Positions 9,369 through 17,812 are shown, counted from the stretch's first letter. The stretch: DNA of 64,000 bases from CBDFKK01 sp965248815 (GCA_965248815.1 CBDFKK010000004.1:107753-171752), one strand, 5' to 3'. A program made the numbers and translations. The notes: generated by a model not told the origin, from the sequence alone.

Positions 9369-10195
9369 TCGACCGCAAACATAAACTCTCGCTCAGCCGT
9401 CAGGCCAAGGCGCTCAAGATCAGCCGGGGCAGCGTCTATTATCAGCCCCGTCCCGTATCGGTCGGTGATCTGGCACTGATGCGCCGGATTGATGAATTGC
9501 ATCTCGACTATCCCTTTGCAGGCAGCAGGATGCTGCAGGGACTATTGCTTGGTGAAGGATACAAGGTTGGCCGCCTGCACGTCACAACACTGATGAAGCG
9601 TATGGGGCTTGAGGCTATTTATCGCCGCCCGAACACGTCCAAGCCTGCACCGGGCCACAAAATCTATCCCTATCTGTTGCGTAAGCTGCCGGTCACCCAA
9701 CCCAATCAGGTCTGGGCGATGGATATCACCTACATTCCAATGGCACGGGGCTTTGTTTATCTGGCCGCAGTGGTTGACTGGTTCAGCCGGCGTGTCCTGT
9801 CCTGGCGGCTCTCTATCACACTGGAAGCAGACTTTTGCATTGAAGCCGTTGAAGAAGCACTGGCCCGTTACGGTAAGCCGGACATCTTCAACACCGATCA
9901 GGGCTCGCAGTTTACCTCCATCGCTTTCACACAAATCCTGAAGGATGCTGAAATCGCCATCAGCATGGATGGCAAGGGAGCGTGGCGGGACAATGTCTTT
10001 GTTGAACGGCTGTGGCGCACGGTCAAATACGAGGAGGTCTATCTGCATGCCTATGGCAATGTTCCACAAGCCCGAGCCGCCCTCGGCAAATATTTGGTCT
10101 TTTATAACACCAAGAGACCGCATTCATCGCTTGACCGCCAGACACCCGATCAGGCTTACTTCAACGTGCTGCAACCAATCCCGGTCGCGGCATAA
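9365..10195 (+). CDS. ISa OrfB, DDE transposase (copy A)
   Basis: The 276-residue catalytic part of an IS3-family transposase. It has an N-terminal HTH_21-like region (YPFAGSRMLQGLLLGEGY) and an RNase-H-like core. The acidic triad is the Asp in WAMDITYIP, the Asp in FNTDQGSQFTS and the Glu in DNVFVERLWRTVKYEEVY. The C-terminal YNTKRPHSSLDRQTP is typical of the family. It is translated from ATG overlapping the orfA stop or by frameshift. Confidence 0.92.
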   Translation: MIDRKHKLSLSRQAKALKISRGSVYYQPRPVSVGDLALMRRIDELHLDYPFAGSRMLQGLLLGEGYKVGRLHVTTLMKRMGLEAIYRRPNTSKPAPGHKIYPYLLRKLPVTQPNQVWAMDITYIPMARGFVYLAAVVDWFSRRVLSWRLSITLEADFCIEAVEEALARYGKPDIFNTDQGSQFTSIAFTQILKDAEIAISMDGKGAWRDNVFVERLWRTVKYEEVYLHAYGNVPQARAALGKYLVFYNTKRPHSSLDRQTPDQAYFNVLQPIPVAA

Positions 10196-10283
10196 CAGGG
10201 GCTGAAATCCACTTATCCGCAGTCCGAAAGTTGTTCAAACAAACCGAACCACCTCTACGATACGCACTGAGGAGCCACATCGA

Positions 10284-10793
10284 ATGGAACGGGTTGGTCT
10301 TTATCCCGGCACTTTCGACCCCATCACCAACGGCCATATTGATATCGTAAAGCGAGCGGTAAAATTGGTTGACAGTCTTGTTATTGGTGTGGCGGTCAAT
10401 AAGGACAAGGTACCTTTGTTTTCTCTCGAGGAACGCGTGGACATGGTCCAGCATGAACTCAGTCCGTTATCCGGCAAAGGACAGGCGAAAATATCCGTAA
10501 AACCGTTTGAAGGGCTTTTGGTCAAGTTTGCGGAAGATGTTGGGGCCCAGATTGTAATCCGTGGCCTGCGCGCAGTATCTGATTTTGAGTACGAATTTCA
10601 AATGGTGGGTATGAATTCTCGTCTTAATCCGAATATTGAAACGGTTTTTCTAATGGCTGAGGCGCGCCAGCAAGCTATCGCTGCGCGTTTGGTCAAAGAG
10701 ATCGCGCGTATGGGCGGCGACGTCTCAAGTTTTACGACGTCCTATGTTGTTGATAAACTTCACAAGAAGTTTGCCGCACCAGGCGGCGGTTGA
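10284..10793 (+). CDS. coaD: Phosphopantetheine adenylyltransferase
   Basis: Transfers AMP from ATP to 4'-phosphopantetheine, the penultimate step of CoA synthesis, in the cytoplasm. The 169-residue product has the nucleotidyltransferase motif YPGTFDPITNGHIDI (residues 7-21), RGLRAVSDFEYEFQM and the C-terminal ISSFT-like segment (VSSFTTSYVVDKLHKKF). A GAGGAG ribosome site precedes ATG at 10284. It begins just 27 bp after ISa copy A, so upstream transcription may now come through or from the IS. The two cyclophilin genes follow closely. Confidence 0.96.
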   Translation: MERVGLYPGTFDPITNGHIDIVKRAVKLVDSLVIGVAVNKDKVPLFSLEERVDMVQHELSPLSGKGQAKISVKPFEGLLVKFAEDVGAQIVIRGLRAVSDFEYEFQMVGMNSRLNPNIETVFLMAEARQQAIAARLVKEIARMGGDVSSFTTSYVVDKLHKKFAAPGGG

Positions 10794-10823
10794 GTTTTTT
10801 GATTGGCGAGTGTGGATAAAGCG

Positions 10824-11399
10824 ATGCGTAAATATTTGTATAGTCTATGTGTGATACTGGCTTCGGCGATCAGCCCATCCTGGGCGAAGGATCTGGATCC
10901 CGAAAACACCATCTATTTGGATTTGGCTGGAGGCAGGGTGACCATCGAGATGTTCCCGGCCTTTGCGCCCAATCACGTCGCACGCATCAAAGAACTCACG
11001 CGGGCCAGTTATTACGACGGATTAGCCTTCCACCGCGTTATTAATGGATTCATGGCCCAGACGGGGTCGCCCGAAGGTACAGGGATTGGCGGATCCGAGT
11101 TGCCCGACCTTGAAGATGAATTCAACATAAAGCCCCATTGGCGCGGCACGGCATCCATGGCAAATACGGGCGAACCGAATTCAGCTAACGCGCAGTTTTT
11201 TATCATGCTCAATGATCGTCCGGCGCTCAACGGCAAATACACGGTTTGGGGCCGCGTCGTGTCCGGTATGCAGCACGTCGACCAAATCAAAAAAGGCGAC
11301 GACGATCAAGACGGTAAAGTTGAGGGTGAGCCGGACGTCGTTGTCCGAATGCAAGTGGCAGCCGACGCGGATACGGCGCCTGCGGAATCAGCGCAATAA
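10824..11399 (+). CDS. ppiA: Exported cyclophilin-type peptidyl-prolyl isomerase
   Basis: Catalyses cis-trans isomerisation of prolyl bonds, probably in the periplasm. ATG at 10824 gives a Sec signal peptide (MRKYLYSLCVILASAISPSWA, cleavage near residue 21); the TTG at 10803 would put extra residues before it. The cyclophilin core includes FHRVINGFMAQTGSPEGTG, FIMLNDRPALNGKYTVWG and MQHVDQIKKG. The C-terminus is acidic. It starts 30 bp after coaD and is followed 26 bp later by a cytoplasmic paralogue, so they are probably co-transcribed. Confidence 0.9.
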   Translation: MRKYLYSLCVILASAISPSWAKDLDPENTIYLDLAGGRVTIEMFPAFAPNHVARIKELTRASYYDGLAFHRVINGFMAQTGSPEGTGIGGSELPDLEDEFNIKPHWRGTASMANTGEPNSANAQFFIMLNDRPALNGKYTVWGRVVSGMQHVDQIKKGDDDQDGKVEGEPDVVVRMQVAADADTAPAESAQ

Positions 11400-11425
11400 T
11401 AGTTATTAGAAAAGGAACTGGATAA

Positions 11426-11890
11426 ATGGCGGCGGAAAATCAAATTATTATGGATATTGATCATGGGCGGATTGTCATCGAGACGCGTCCCGATTTAGCT
11501 CCTAATCATGTGGCACGCATCACGGAGTTGGTCCAAGAAGGGTTTTATGATGGCATTGTCTTTCACCGCGTCATAGAAGGCTTCATGGCGCAAACCGGTG
11601 ATCCGACCGGCACAGGTACGGGCGGAACCGGCAAGAAATTGGCCGCCGAATTCAGCGAAGAACCGCACATTCGTGGTACCTGTTCGATGGCGCGCGCGCA
11701 AGATCCCAATAGTGCCGACAGCCAATTCTTCATTTGCTTCGATGATGCGGGATTCTTAGATCATCAGTACACGGTGTGGGGCAGGGTGGTTGAAGGCATG
11801 GAGCACGTCGACAAAATCAAGCGCGGCGAACCCGTTAAAGAACCCGATCGGATCGTCACAATGAAAGTGGCGAGCGATATTACGGACTAG
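11426..11890 (+). CDS. ppiB: Cytoplasmic cyclophilin-type peptidyl-prolyl isomerase
   Basis: A 154-residue cyclophilin without a signal peptide. Core motifs are FHRVIEGFMAQTGDPTGTG, SADSQFFICFDDAGFLDHQ and YTVWGRVVEGMEHVDKI. It is clearly related to the exported protein just upstream and probably arose with it by duplication. AAAGGAAC precedes the ATG. A coaD - ppi - ppi - queA order is common in alphaproteobacteria. Confidence 0.93.
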   Translation: MAAENQIIMDIDHGRIVIETRPDLAPNHVARITELVQEGFYDGIVFHRVIEGFMAQTGDPTGTGTGGTGKKLAAEFSEEPHIRGTCSMARAQDPNSADSQFFICFDDAGFLDHQYTVWGRVVEGMEHVDKIKRGEPVKEPDRIVTMKVASDITD

Positions 11891-11944
11891 CTTGCGGGCC
11901 ACCACTGCGCTTCATGCCGCTGCTGCCGTCGCTCCACTTTAGTC

Positions 11945-13018
11945 ATGCGCGTTGATGCCTTTGATTACGAATTACCGGAAGAGCTGATTGCCCTGCGGCC
12001 ATTAGAGCGGCGCGAGGACGCGCGGTTATTGTGCGTCACTCATTCTGACCTCAAAGATTGCCACATCCGCGACCTACCGGACATTCTCCAGGCCGGCGAT
12101 CTTGTTGTTGTCAACAACACGAAAGTTATTCCAGCGTTCTTGCGGGCGATGCGACCACCACGGGCGATTGGTGGCAACACACAGCCGGTCGCGATTGATC
12201 TCACGTTGCTTCACTGTTGCGGGGGCACAGTCTGGGAGGCGCTGGCAAAACCTGCCAAGCGCTTGCGCCAAAACGATCTGTTGTTTGCGTCGGGCGGACA
12301 ACGACTTGTAGTTGAAGATTTAAAGGGCGAGGGCAAGATCCTAATTCGATTTGATGGCACGCCAGGCGAGATCGGCGCGCTTTTGGTCGACCACGGTCAA
12401 ATGCCCTTACCGCCCTACATTTCATCGCGGCGCGCCATCGATGCCAAGGACCGCAACGACTATCAAACGGTCTTTGCCAAAGCCGAAGGCGCTGTCGCAG
12501 CGCCGACGGCAGGCTTGCATATGACGCGAGACCTCTTTGCGCAATTTCGGGAGCGCAAAATCGACGTGGCGGAAGTAACGCTACATGTGGGACTAGGAAC
12601 CTTTCTGCCTGTCAAAGTTGACGAGACCGACAACCATGTCATGCATGCCGAATGGGGCGAGGTATCGCTCAAGGCGGCTGAGGCGATAAACCGGACGCGC
12701 CAAAGCGGCGGGCGGGTTCTCGCGGTTGGGACAACCAGCCTTCGGCTTCTCGAAACGGCGGCTCAAGCTGACGGCACCATCGCGCCCTTTGCCGGCGAGA
12801 CTTCAATATTTATCGTGCCGGGCTATGACTTTAAGACCGCGGACCTATTGCTCACAAATTTTCATTTGCCCCGATCGACCTTGCTGATGATGGTGAGCGC
12901 TTTTTCAGGGCAAGATCGCATAAAACATACCTATTGCCATGGGATTGCCGCAAAGTACCGGTTCTATTCTTATGGAGATGCCTGCCTGCTTGAACGGCCG
13001 GATCGGCCTTGCGTCTGA
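11945..13018 (+). CDS. queA: S-adenosylmethionine:tRNA ribosyltransferase-isomerase
   Basis: Transfers the ribosyl part of SAM to preQ1 in tRNA, making epoxyqueuosine. The 357-residue protein starts MRVDAFDYELPEELIALRPL and contains VVVNNTKVIPAFL, HGQMPLPPYI, AAPTAGLHMTRDLF, VTLHVGLGTFLPV and LLTNFHLPRSTLLMMVSAF, all family hallmarks. It has no clear ribosome site and starts 54 bp after ppiB. It pairs with tgt downstream in the queuosine pathway, with two unrelated genes between them. Confidence 0.96.
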   Translation: MRVDAFDYELPEELIALRPLERREDARLLCVTHSDLKDCHIRDLPDILQAGDLVVVNNTKVIPAFLRAMRPPRAIGGNTQPVAIDLTLLHCCGGTVWEALAKPAKRLRQNDLLFASGGQRLVVEDLKGEGKILIRFDGTPGEIGALLVDHGQMPLPPYISSRRAIDAKDRNDYQTVFAKAEGAVAAPTAGLHMTRDLFAQFRERKIDVAEVTLHVGLGTFLPVKVDETDNHVMHAEWGEVSLKAAEAINRTRQSGGRVLAVGTTSLRLLETAAQADGTIAPFAGETSIFIVPGYDFKTADLLLTNFHLPRSTLLMMVSAFSGQDRIKHTYCHGIAAKYRFYSYGDACLLERPDRPCV

Positions 13019-13108
13019 ACCAAATCTTAATTGGCATAGTTAATCCAATGGGTTAGGGGGGCTGGAGGTGGCGGCAGAAATTTGCCAAGCTAGACGGGGT
13101 TCTCGGGG

Positions 13109-13160
13109 TACAATGAGATCACAAAAGGCGGCCAATAAGACCACCTTCGGCATCGCCGAA
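13109..13160 (+). promoter_or_regulatory. Putative -10 box and leader hairpin before the proteasome-like gene
   Basis: TACAAT at 13109-13114 resembles a sigma-70 -10 element, but no -35 at normal spacing is evident. TTCGGC (13146-13151) and GCCGAA (13155-13160), separated by ATC, form a perfect 6-bp hairpin just before the AGGGGAG ribosome site of the GTG start at 13178. It could affect translation. Confidence 0.3.
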
Positions 13161-13177
13161 AAGGGGAGACCGGCGAC

Positions 13178-14467
13178 GTGACTTCAGAAGTCGTATTGAT
13201 GAATAACAAGGCAGTAGCGGTCGCTGCCGACAGTGTTGTGACGGTCGCGGTCGATGGGGTGCCGCGCAAGACTTACACCGGCGTGGAAAAACTTTTCGAA
13301 GTGTCCGCCGGCCAGCCCGTGGCCATGATGATCTATTCCAATGCTGAGCTGATGGGTTTGCCGTGGAAGACGGTGATCAACGCTTATAAGCAGCACGCAA
13401 ACAACCCGGTCTTTCAGAGCGTTCAAGAATACGCACAAGATTTTTTCAATTTCATAGACAACAACACAAAGCTTTTTTCTGAAAAACTTCAGCGCGAGCA
13501 ATACAAACTCATGCTGCGCAGTCTGATTCACACGATCGAAACCCGTGCTGGATCCATCCGAAACAATATTATGAACGATACGCCACAAGCGGCAACACCT
13601 GGCGATGAAAACTTAGTTGCCATGGCGATCGGTCAAGTTTACGACCGCGTGACACTCGACGATTGGGATCAACCGCGAAAAGACTTGGATTGTTATCCCC
13701 AAGGGTTTGCGGACAAGGTTCGCAAAACCTATGCGCGCGAAGTCAATGAAATAATTGGTGATTTTCTAGAGCGCTACAGTTTGCCAGACGCAGCGGTTCA
13801 AAAACTCAAAGAGCTGCCATTCCTCATTGTTACAAAACACTATTTTCCACAAGGCTGGCCGTATTCGGGAATTGTCTTTGCGGGCTACGGCAAGGGCCAA
13901 GTCCATCCTGAGCTTTGTTCGTTTGAAGTTTCGAACATTATCGGCAATGTCCTCAAGCGCGGCGATCATATATTCGCCAAGCTCTCAAATGAGGAACCGG
14001 TTGTCATACAACCGTTTGCGCAAGACCGGATGATTCGGACGCTGCTGTACGGGATCGATCCATATTTGGAATCTCACATTATCTATAAGACGTTTGAACT
14101 CGTGCCCCGGATCATGGATCAGATCCTCGCCGTGATTCCGGACTTGACCGACGAGCAAATGGAAAAGGTCATCGAGGCGCTCAGAGAAGAAGATGTCGGC
14201 GACACCATCAACGAATTCTTCGGCTCGATTTTTCAGCATCAGGCCGTCTATCACATGGTGCCGATTTACAGTGCGATCCAAGCGCTTCCGGAACATGAAT
14301 TAGCCAATACCGCCGAAGCCCTGGTCAATCTTAATTCCTTCCAGCAACAGGTGAGCCTGGAGGTCGAGACCGTGGGCGGCGATATCGACGTGGCATTGCT
14401 GACGCCGTCGGAAGGATTTAACTGGATCAAGCATCCAAAACATAAGCAACATCAAGTTGTGGGCTAG
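13178..14467 (+). CDS. Large protein with a proteasome/HslV-like Ntn-hydrolase N-terminus
   Basis: I know no experimental function. The start is GTG at 13178, with AGGGGAG upstream. The N-terminus reads MTSEVVLMNNKAVAVAADS. If the initiator Met is removed, Thr becomes residue 1 and Asp falls at 17 in A-A-D-S, with Thr at 21, exactly as in proteasome beta subunits and HslV. Lys37 in GVEKLFEV aligns with catalytic Lys33, with a 4-residue insert. The stretch after it (AGQPVAMMIYSNAEL) resembles the next beta-strand and helix. The protein is 429 residues, about twice HslV, with an unplaced C-terminal half. A charged small protein follows 48 bp downstream. Peptidase activity is inference from residue spacing. 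Confidence 0.6.
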   Translation: MTSEVVLMNNKAVAVAADSVVTVAVDGVPRKTYTGVEKLFEVSAGQPVAMMIYSNAELMGLPWKTVINAYKQHANNPVFQSVQEYAQDFFNFIDNNTKLFSEKLQREQYKLMLRSLIHTIETRAGSIRNNIMNDTPQAATPGDENLVAMAIGQVYDRVTLDDWDQPRKDLDCYPQGFADKVRKTYAREVNEIIGDFLERYSLPDAAVQKLKELPFLIVTKHYFPQGWPYSGIVFAGYGKGQVHPELCSFEVSNIIGNVLKRGDHIFAKLSNEEPVVIQPFAQDRMIRTLLYGIDPYLESHIIYKTFELVPRIMDQILAVIPDLTDEQMEKVIEALREEDVGDTINEFFGSIFQHQAVYHMVPIYSAIQALPEHELANTAEALVNLNSFQQQVSLEVETVGGDIDVALLTPSEGFNWIKHPKHKQHQVVG

Positions 14468-14515
14468 TGGCAGCCCGGTCTATACTGGCGAAAATACTTT
14501 GAGTGAGTAGAAAAC

Positions 14516-14923
14516 ATGCCCAAAAAACTCGATGAGGAGCTAGAGCGCCACCGCAAGCACGAGCAGGACAAAGCCCGGGAATGGCACGGCAAGGCCAATT
14601 ATACTTCGCCGCGCATGGCAGAAAGTTGGGATCGCCCTGATATCCCTCTGTCGTTTGAGCAACGGCCTGTCGATGGCGCCATGAAAGTCCTGTCAGTTTA
14701 TCGCAACGAATTGCGCAAAGAGCATGGGGAGCTTTCGGCAGAAGAGTTGTTTGCCGAACGAAAACGAAGTCAGCGTTCGACTTATGCTAGATGGCAAGAT
14801 CCGCGCGAGTCGCGACTGACCCCGTTTGACGAGGCGTTTCGGATCGATCCCGACGACCGGTCTCAATACGGCCGGAAGAAACCGTCATGGTTTAGACGGC
14901 TGTTTGGCCGCCGTTCTCGCTAA
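14516..14923 (+). CDS. Small highly charged protein, unknown
   Basis: A 135-residue hydrophilic protein with no signal peptide or membrane segment. It begins MPKKLDEELERHRKHEQDKA, probably helical, and ends in a basic aromatic tail (WFRRLFGRRSR) that could bind membrane or nucleic acid. I do not recognise the family. It follows the Ntn-hydrolase-like gene by 48 bp on the same strand, so a shared transcript, and a role as partner or substrate, is possible but unproven. tgt begins 36 bp later. Confidence 0.6.
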   Translation: MPKKLDEELERHRKHEQDKAREWHGKANYTSPRMAESWDRPDIPLSFEQRPVDGAMKVLSVYRNELRKEHGELSAEELFAERKRSQRSTYARWQDPRESRLTPFDEAFRIDPDDRSQYGRKKPSWFRRLFGRRSR

Positions 14924-14958
14924 GCGCCGGTGCGCGCGTTCTCTGAAATGCGTCGGCG

Positions 14959-16095
14959 GTGACAGCGGGCTTCACATTTGACATCAAGGCGAGTGACGGC
15001 GCAGCCCGAGCGGGTACGCTGGAAACCCCCCATGGCGCCGTCCAAACCCCAGCCTTCATGCCCGTGGGCACTCAAGGCTCGGTCAAAGCCATGATGCCTG
15101 ATCATGTGCGCGCGACTGGTGCCGACATCCTATTAGGCAACACCTATCACCTGATGTTGCGCCCGGGGGCTGAGCGTCTTGCGCGTCTTGGTGGACTGCA
15201 TGAATTCATGAAATGGCCTCACGCGATCCTGACGGATTCCGGGGGCTATCAAGTCATGTCCCTTGCCACTTTGCGGCGCATGAGCGAAGACGGCGTCGAA
15301 TTCCGTTCCCATATTGACGGCGCGGCCCACATGTTAACACCCGAGCGTTGCATGGAAATCCAAAGGCTGATTGGCTCCGACATCGTCATGGTGCTTGATG
15401 AGTGCACGCCGTTTCCCGTGGAGAAAGACGCTGCGGCAAAGTCTATGGAACTTTCTATGCGCTGGGCAGAGCGCTGCCGCAATGCGTTTGACGCCGATAA
15501 GGGCCAAGCCTTATTCGGTATCGTTCAAGGCAGCATCTTCGATGACTTGAGAGACGAATCGGCGAACCGTCTGACCAAAATCGGATTTGACGGTTATGCC
15601 ATAGGCGGGCTGGCAGTGGGTGAGGGGCAAGACATGATGTTGTCGGTCCTGGACACAACGTGCCCCGCCTTACCTACCGATCGCCCGCGCTATCTCATGG
15701 GTGTAGGCAAGCCGCCTGATATCGTCGCGGCGGTTGCACATGGTGTCGACATGTTCGACTGCGTTTTGCCGACCCGGTCCGGCCGCCACGGTCAGGCGTT
15801 CACCCATAACGGTGTGATCAACATTACCAATGCGCGCTTTGCCGAAGACCAAGAGCCTCTCGATGGCGATAGCCCCTGTCCCGCGTCTTCGCAATACAGC
15901 CGCGCGTACCTTCATCATTTGTTCAAGGCAGGTGAATATTTAGGGCCGATGCTGCTCACCTGGCACAATCTCAACTATTACCAAGAGCTGATGAGAGACA
16001 TCCGCGGGGCCATCGCCGCCGGTGAGTTCACCCCTTTCGCCGCGGCGTTTCGCGACGGACAGTCAAACTCCGACCAGGCATCTCGTGCCAGTTGA
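14959..16095 (+). CDS. tgt: Queuine/preQ1 tRNA-guanine transglycosylase with degenerate zinc site
   Basis: Exchanges guanine-34 of GUN-anticodon tRNAs for preQ1. The GTG start at 14959 gives MTAGFTFDIKASDGAARAGT, 378 residues. Substrate and catalytic motifs are intact: LTDSGGYQVMSL, GIVQGS, IGGLAVGE and MFDCVLPTRSGRHGQAFT (with the nucleophilic Asp). The zinc loop is not. Where the family has C-x-C-x2-C before YSRAYLHHL, this protein has S-P-C-P-A-S-S-Q, leaving one Cys plus the downstream His (TWHN). Each lost Cys needs only one base change. The rest of the frame is undamaged, so it is probably still expressed; metal binding is doubtful. Confidence 0.93.
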   Translation: MTAGFTFDIKASDGAARAGTLETPHGAVQTPAFMPVGTQGSVKAMMPDHVRATGADILLGNTYHLMLRPGAERLARLGGLHEFMKWPHAILTDSGGYQVMSLATLRRMSEDGVEFRSHIDGAAHMLTPERCMEIQRLIGSDIVMVLDECTPFPVEKDAAAKSMELSMRWAERCRNAFDADKGQALFGIVQGSIFDDLRDESANRLTKIGFDGYAIGGLAVGEGQDMMLSVLDTTCPALPTDRPRYLMGVGKPPDIVAAVAHGVDMFDCVLPTRSGRHGQAFTHNGVINITNARFAEDQEPLDGDSPCPASSQYSRAYLHHLFKAGEYLGPMLLTWHNLNYYQELMRDIRGAIAAGEFTPFAAAFRDGQSNSDQASRAS

Positions 16096-16167
16096 GCAAC
16101 TGAGAGGAACCGATTCGGTGATCCGGAGGGGCTTTAGCTGCCTTCAAACCGCGGATCCCGGCGACTA

Positions 16168-16196
16168 TTGACGCCTCGTAGAAGGGCTCTTATGTT
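16168..16196 (+). promoter_or_regulatory. Sigma-70-like promoter of tRNA-Lys
   Basis: TTGACG (16168-16173), a 17-bp spacer and TATGTT (16191-16196) lie 12 bp before the mature tRNA 5' end. This is a good match to a housekeeping promoter at the right distance. Confidence 0.6.
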
Positions 16197-16208
16197 TCCG
16201 GCTCTCGT

Positions 16209-16281
16209 GGGCCCGTAGCTCAGTTGGTAGAGCAACTGACTTTTAATCAGTGGGTCACAGGTTCGATTCCTGTCGGGCTCA
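16209..16281 (+). tRNA. tRNA-Lys (anticodon UUU)
   Basis: The acceptor stem GGGCCCG pairs with CGGGCTC (one G-U). The D arm is TAGCTCAGTTGGTAGAGC. The anticodon arm ACTGA-CTTTTAA-TCAGT has anticodon TTT. The T arm is ACAGG-TTCGATT-CCTGT. The discriminator base is A and CCA is not encoded. A tyrosine recombinase gene starts 235 bp downstream, so the 3' half is the probable attachment site of an integrative element. I found no second copy of the 3' end in the window. Confidence 0.95.
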
Positions 16282-16515
16282 CAAAATTTTCCTTTATATA
16301 TCAAATGGTTATGAATTTACCGGATTTCATGCGGGCCGCAAATTCATGCTGACTCCGTCCTGACTCCGGGAATAGCTCGTCCGCGCGCGGCAATATATGG
16401 TCTGAAATGGCCGTTATTGGCGCCATTTGACCAAATTAACCTGCCTATTAATTGCTTGATAAATTACCGTTTTTGAGCCTCACTTGCGATCGACAGGCAC
16501 AACAACGGAAAAACG

Positions 16516-17703
16516 ATGCGACAAAAGCTGACCGAGAAAATTGCGCGCGAGGCTGAGCTGCCGCACGAACGCCGGTCCTATTACATTTGGGACACCGACG
16601 TTGTCGGCTTCGGGCTCCATGTGACACGGAGCGGCGCGCGGTCCTTTGTGACCCGCTATTATATAAGTGGCCGCGAACGAAAACTCACCATCGGCTCTTA
16701 TCCCGATTGGTCCGTGATTGCTGCCCGCGCGCAAGCCAAACGCACAAAACGGGAAGCGGACCTTGGCCGCGATCCTTTGGGCATGCGCGAAGAACGCCGC
16801 CGGGCACCGACCATGGCCGATCTCGCGGCGCGCTATCTCGAAGACCATGCACGCCACAAGGTTAAACGCGCCTATCAGGATGAGAAGAGCATGTTGCGGC
16901 GTCTGGTGCTGCCTAAATTGGGCAGGCTTCGGGTCGATGAGGTCAAGCACGGGGACGTCGACGCTTTGCACAGACGGATTTCCGAACGAACCCCTTACCA
17001 GGCCAACCGAACTATGGCCCTGCTGCGCAAGATGTTCAATTTGGCCATCCGCTGGGAATACCGTGCGGACAATCCGGTTACCAGCTTGCAGTTCAATCCC
17101 GAGCAACCGCGTCATCGTTATCTTTCGGAAGATGAGCTTGCAAGGTTGACGGCCGTGTTGGCAGATCACCCGAACCGGCGCGGCGCCAATGTCATCCGCA
17201 TGCTGCTGTTGACCGGAGCCCGGAAGGGCGAAGTACTGAACGCGACCTGGGATCAGTTCGACTTGGAAAAACGCATCTGGACCAAGCCGTCGGCGCACAC
17301 CAAGCAGCGCCGCGAGCATCGGGTGCCGCTGTCGCAAGCCACAGTCGCGCTTCTCGAAAGCATCCGCGAAAGCCGGCCGCCTTTCTGCCGGTTCGTGTTT
17401 CCCGGCGATCGTCCGGGTCAGGCGGTGACTGAAATCAAAACGTTCTGGGACAGCGTGCGCAGGAAAGCCGATTTGCCGGACGTGCGAATGCACGATTTGC
17501 GGCACACCTATGCGTCGATCCTGGCAAATTCGGGTCTGTCTCTACCCATCATCGGTGCGCTGCTCGGCCACACCCAACCGCAGACCACGGCGCGCTACAG
17601 TCATCTGTCCGATAATCCGCTGCGCGAAGCGACCGAGCGGGTCAGCGCCAAGATCGTTGAATTTCCGGCGCCGGCACCGGGTCAGGCTCGCGACAGTCGT
17701 TGA
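16516..17703 (+). CDS. Tyrosine recombinase / integrase
   Basis: Site-specific integrase, 395 residues. The N-terminus has a DUF4102-type arm-binding domain (WDTDVVGFGLHVTRSGARSF, KLTIGSYPDWSVIAARAQA), followed by a SAM-like core-binding region. The catalytic domain has R in LLLTGARKGEVL, then K, H-x-x-R in MHDLRHTYAS, H in LLGHTQPQTT and Tyr in TARYSHLS. The position beside tRNA-Lys fits integration into the tRNA 3' end. The genes after it are fragmentary phage genes, so the element is probably no longer complete. Confidence 0.93.
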   Translation: MRQKLTEKIAREAELPHERRSYYIWDTDVVGFGLHVTRSGARSFVTRYYISGRERKLTIGSYPDWSVIAARAQAKRTKREADLGRDPLGMREERRRAPTMADLAARYLEDHARHKVKRAYQDEKSMLRRLVLPKLGRLRVDEVKHGDVDALHRRISERTPYQANRTMALLRKMFNLAIRWEYRADNPVTSLQFNPEQPRHRYLSEDELARLTAVLADHPNRRGANVIRMLLLTGARKGEVLNATWDQFDLEKRIWTKPSAHTKQRREHRVPLSQATVALLESIRESRPPFCRFVFPGDRPGQAVTEIKTFWDSVRRKADLPDVRMHDLRHTYASILANSGLSLPIIGALLGHTQPQTTARYSHLSDNPLREATERVSAKIVEFPAPAPGQARDSR

Positions 17704-17710
17704 TCGATCA

Positions 17711-17812
17711 TTAAAACTCCCGCGCCATCCATTTGACCTCTCCGATGATCTCTGCACCGTCGGGCCAAGGTTGAGTCGGCCAATCGGGCGAATCGTTATC
17801 GCTCACCACGGC
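17711..17812 (-). pseudogene. C-terminal fragment of a phage S24-type repressor
   Basis: The last 30 or so reverse-strand codons (VVSDNDSPDWPTQPWPDG, then AEIIGEVKWMAREF and stop at 17711) resemble the end of LexA/CI-type S24 peptidase repressors, which typically finish SDN...IIGRVVW..R. The upstream part of the gene is missing. Its place is taken by DNA that reads as a GapR-like gene on the other strand, so this is a truncated relic at a recombination junction. Confidence 0.5.

Larger units (their letters stand above)
8971..10256 (+). mobile_element. ISa copy A (IS3 family) between gyrA and coaD
   Basis: This is a 1286-bp element with ends AGAGGTGGCTCGG and CCGAACCACCTCT (imperfect inverted repeats). 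It is flanked by a 4-bp direct repeat ACGA (8967-8970 and 10257-10260), so this copy arrived by simple transposition. It carries orfA and orfB with an ATGA overlap. Copies B (22161) and C (53040) have the same length and are almost identical, pointing to recent spread. It splits the usual gyrA-coaD arrangement. Confidence 0.93.

Noticed and set aside
11495..11725. Numerous long reverse-strand frames inside core genes (for example under gyrA, tgt and the integrase)
   Set aside because: They mirror the real genes through codon bias and show no family motifs or ribosome sites.
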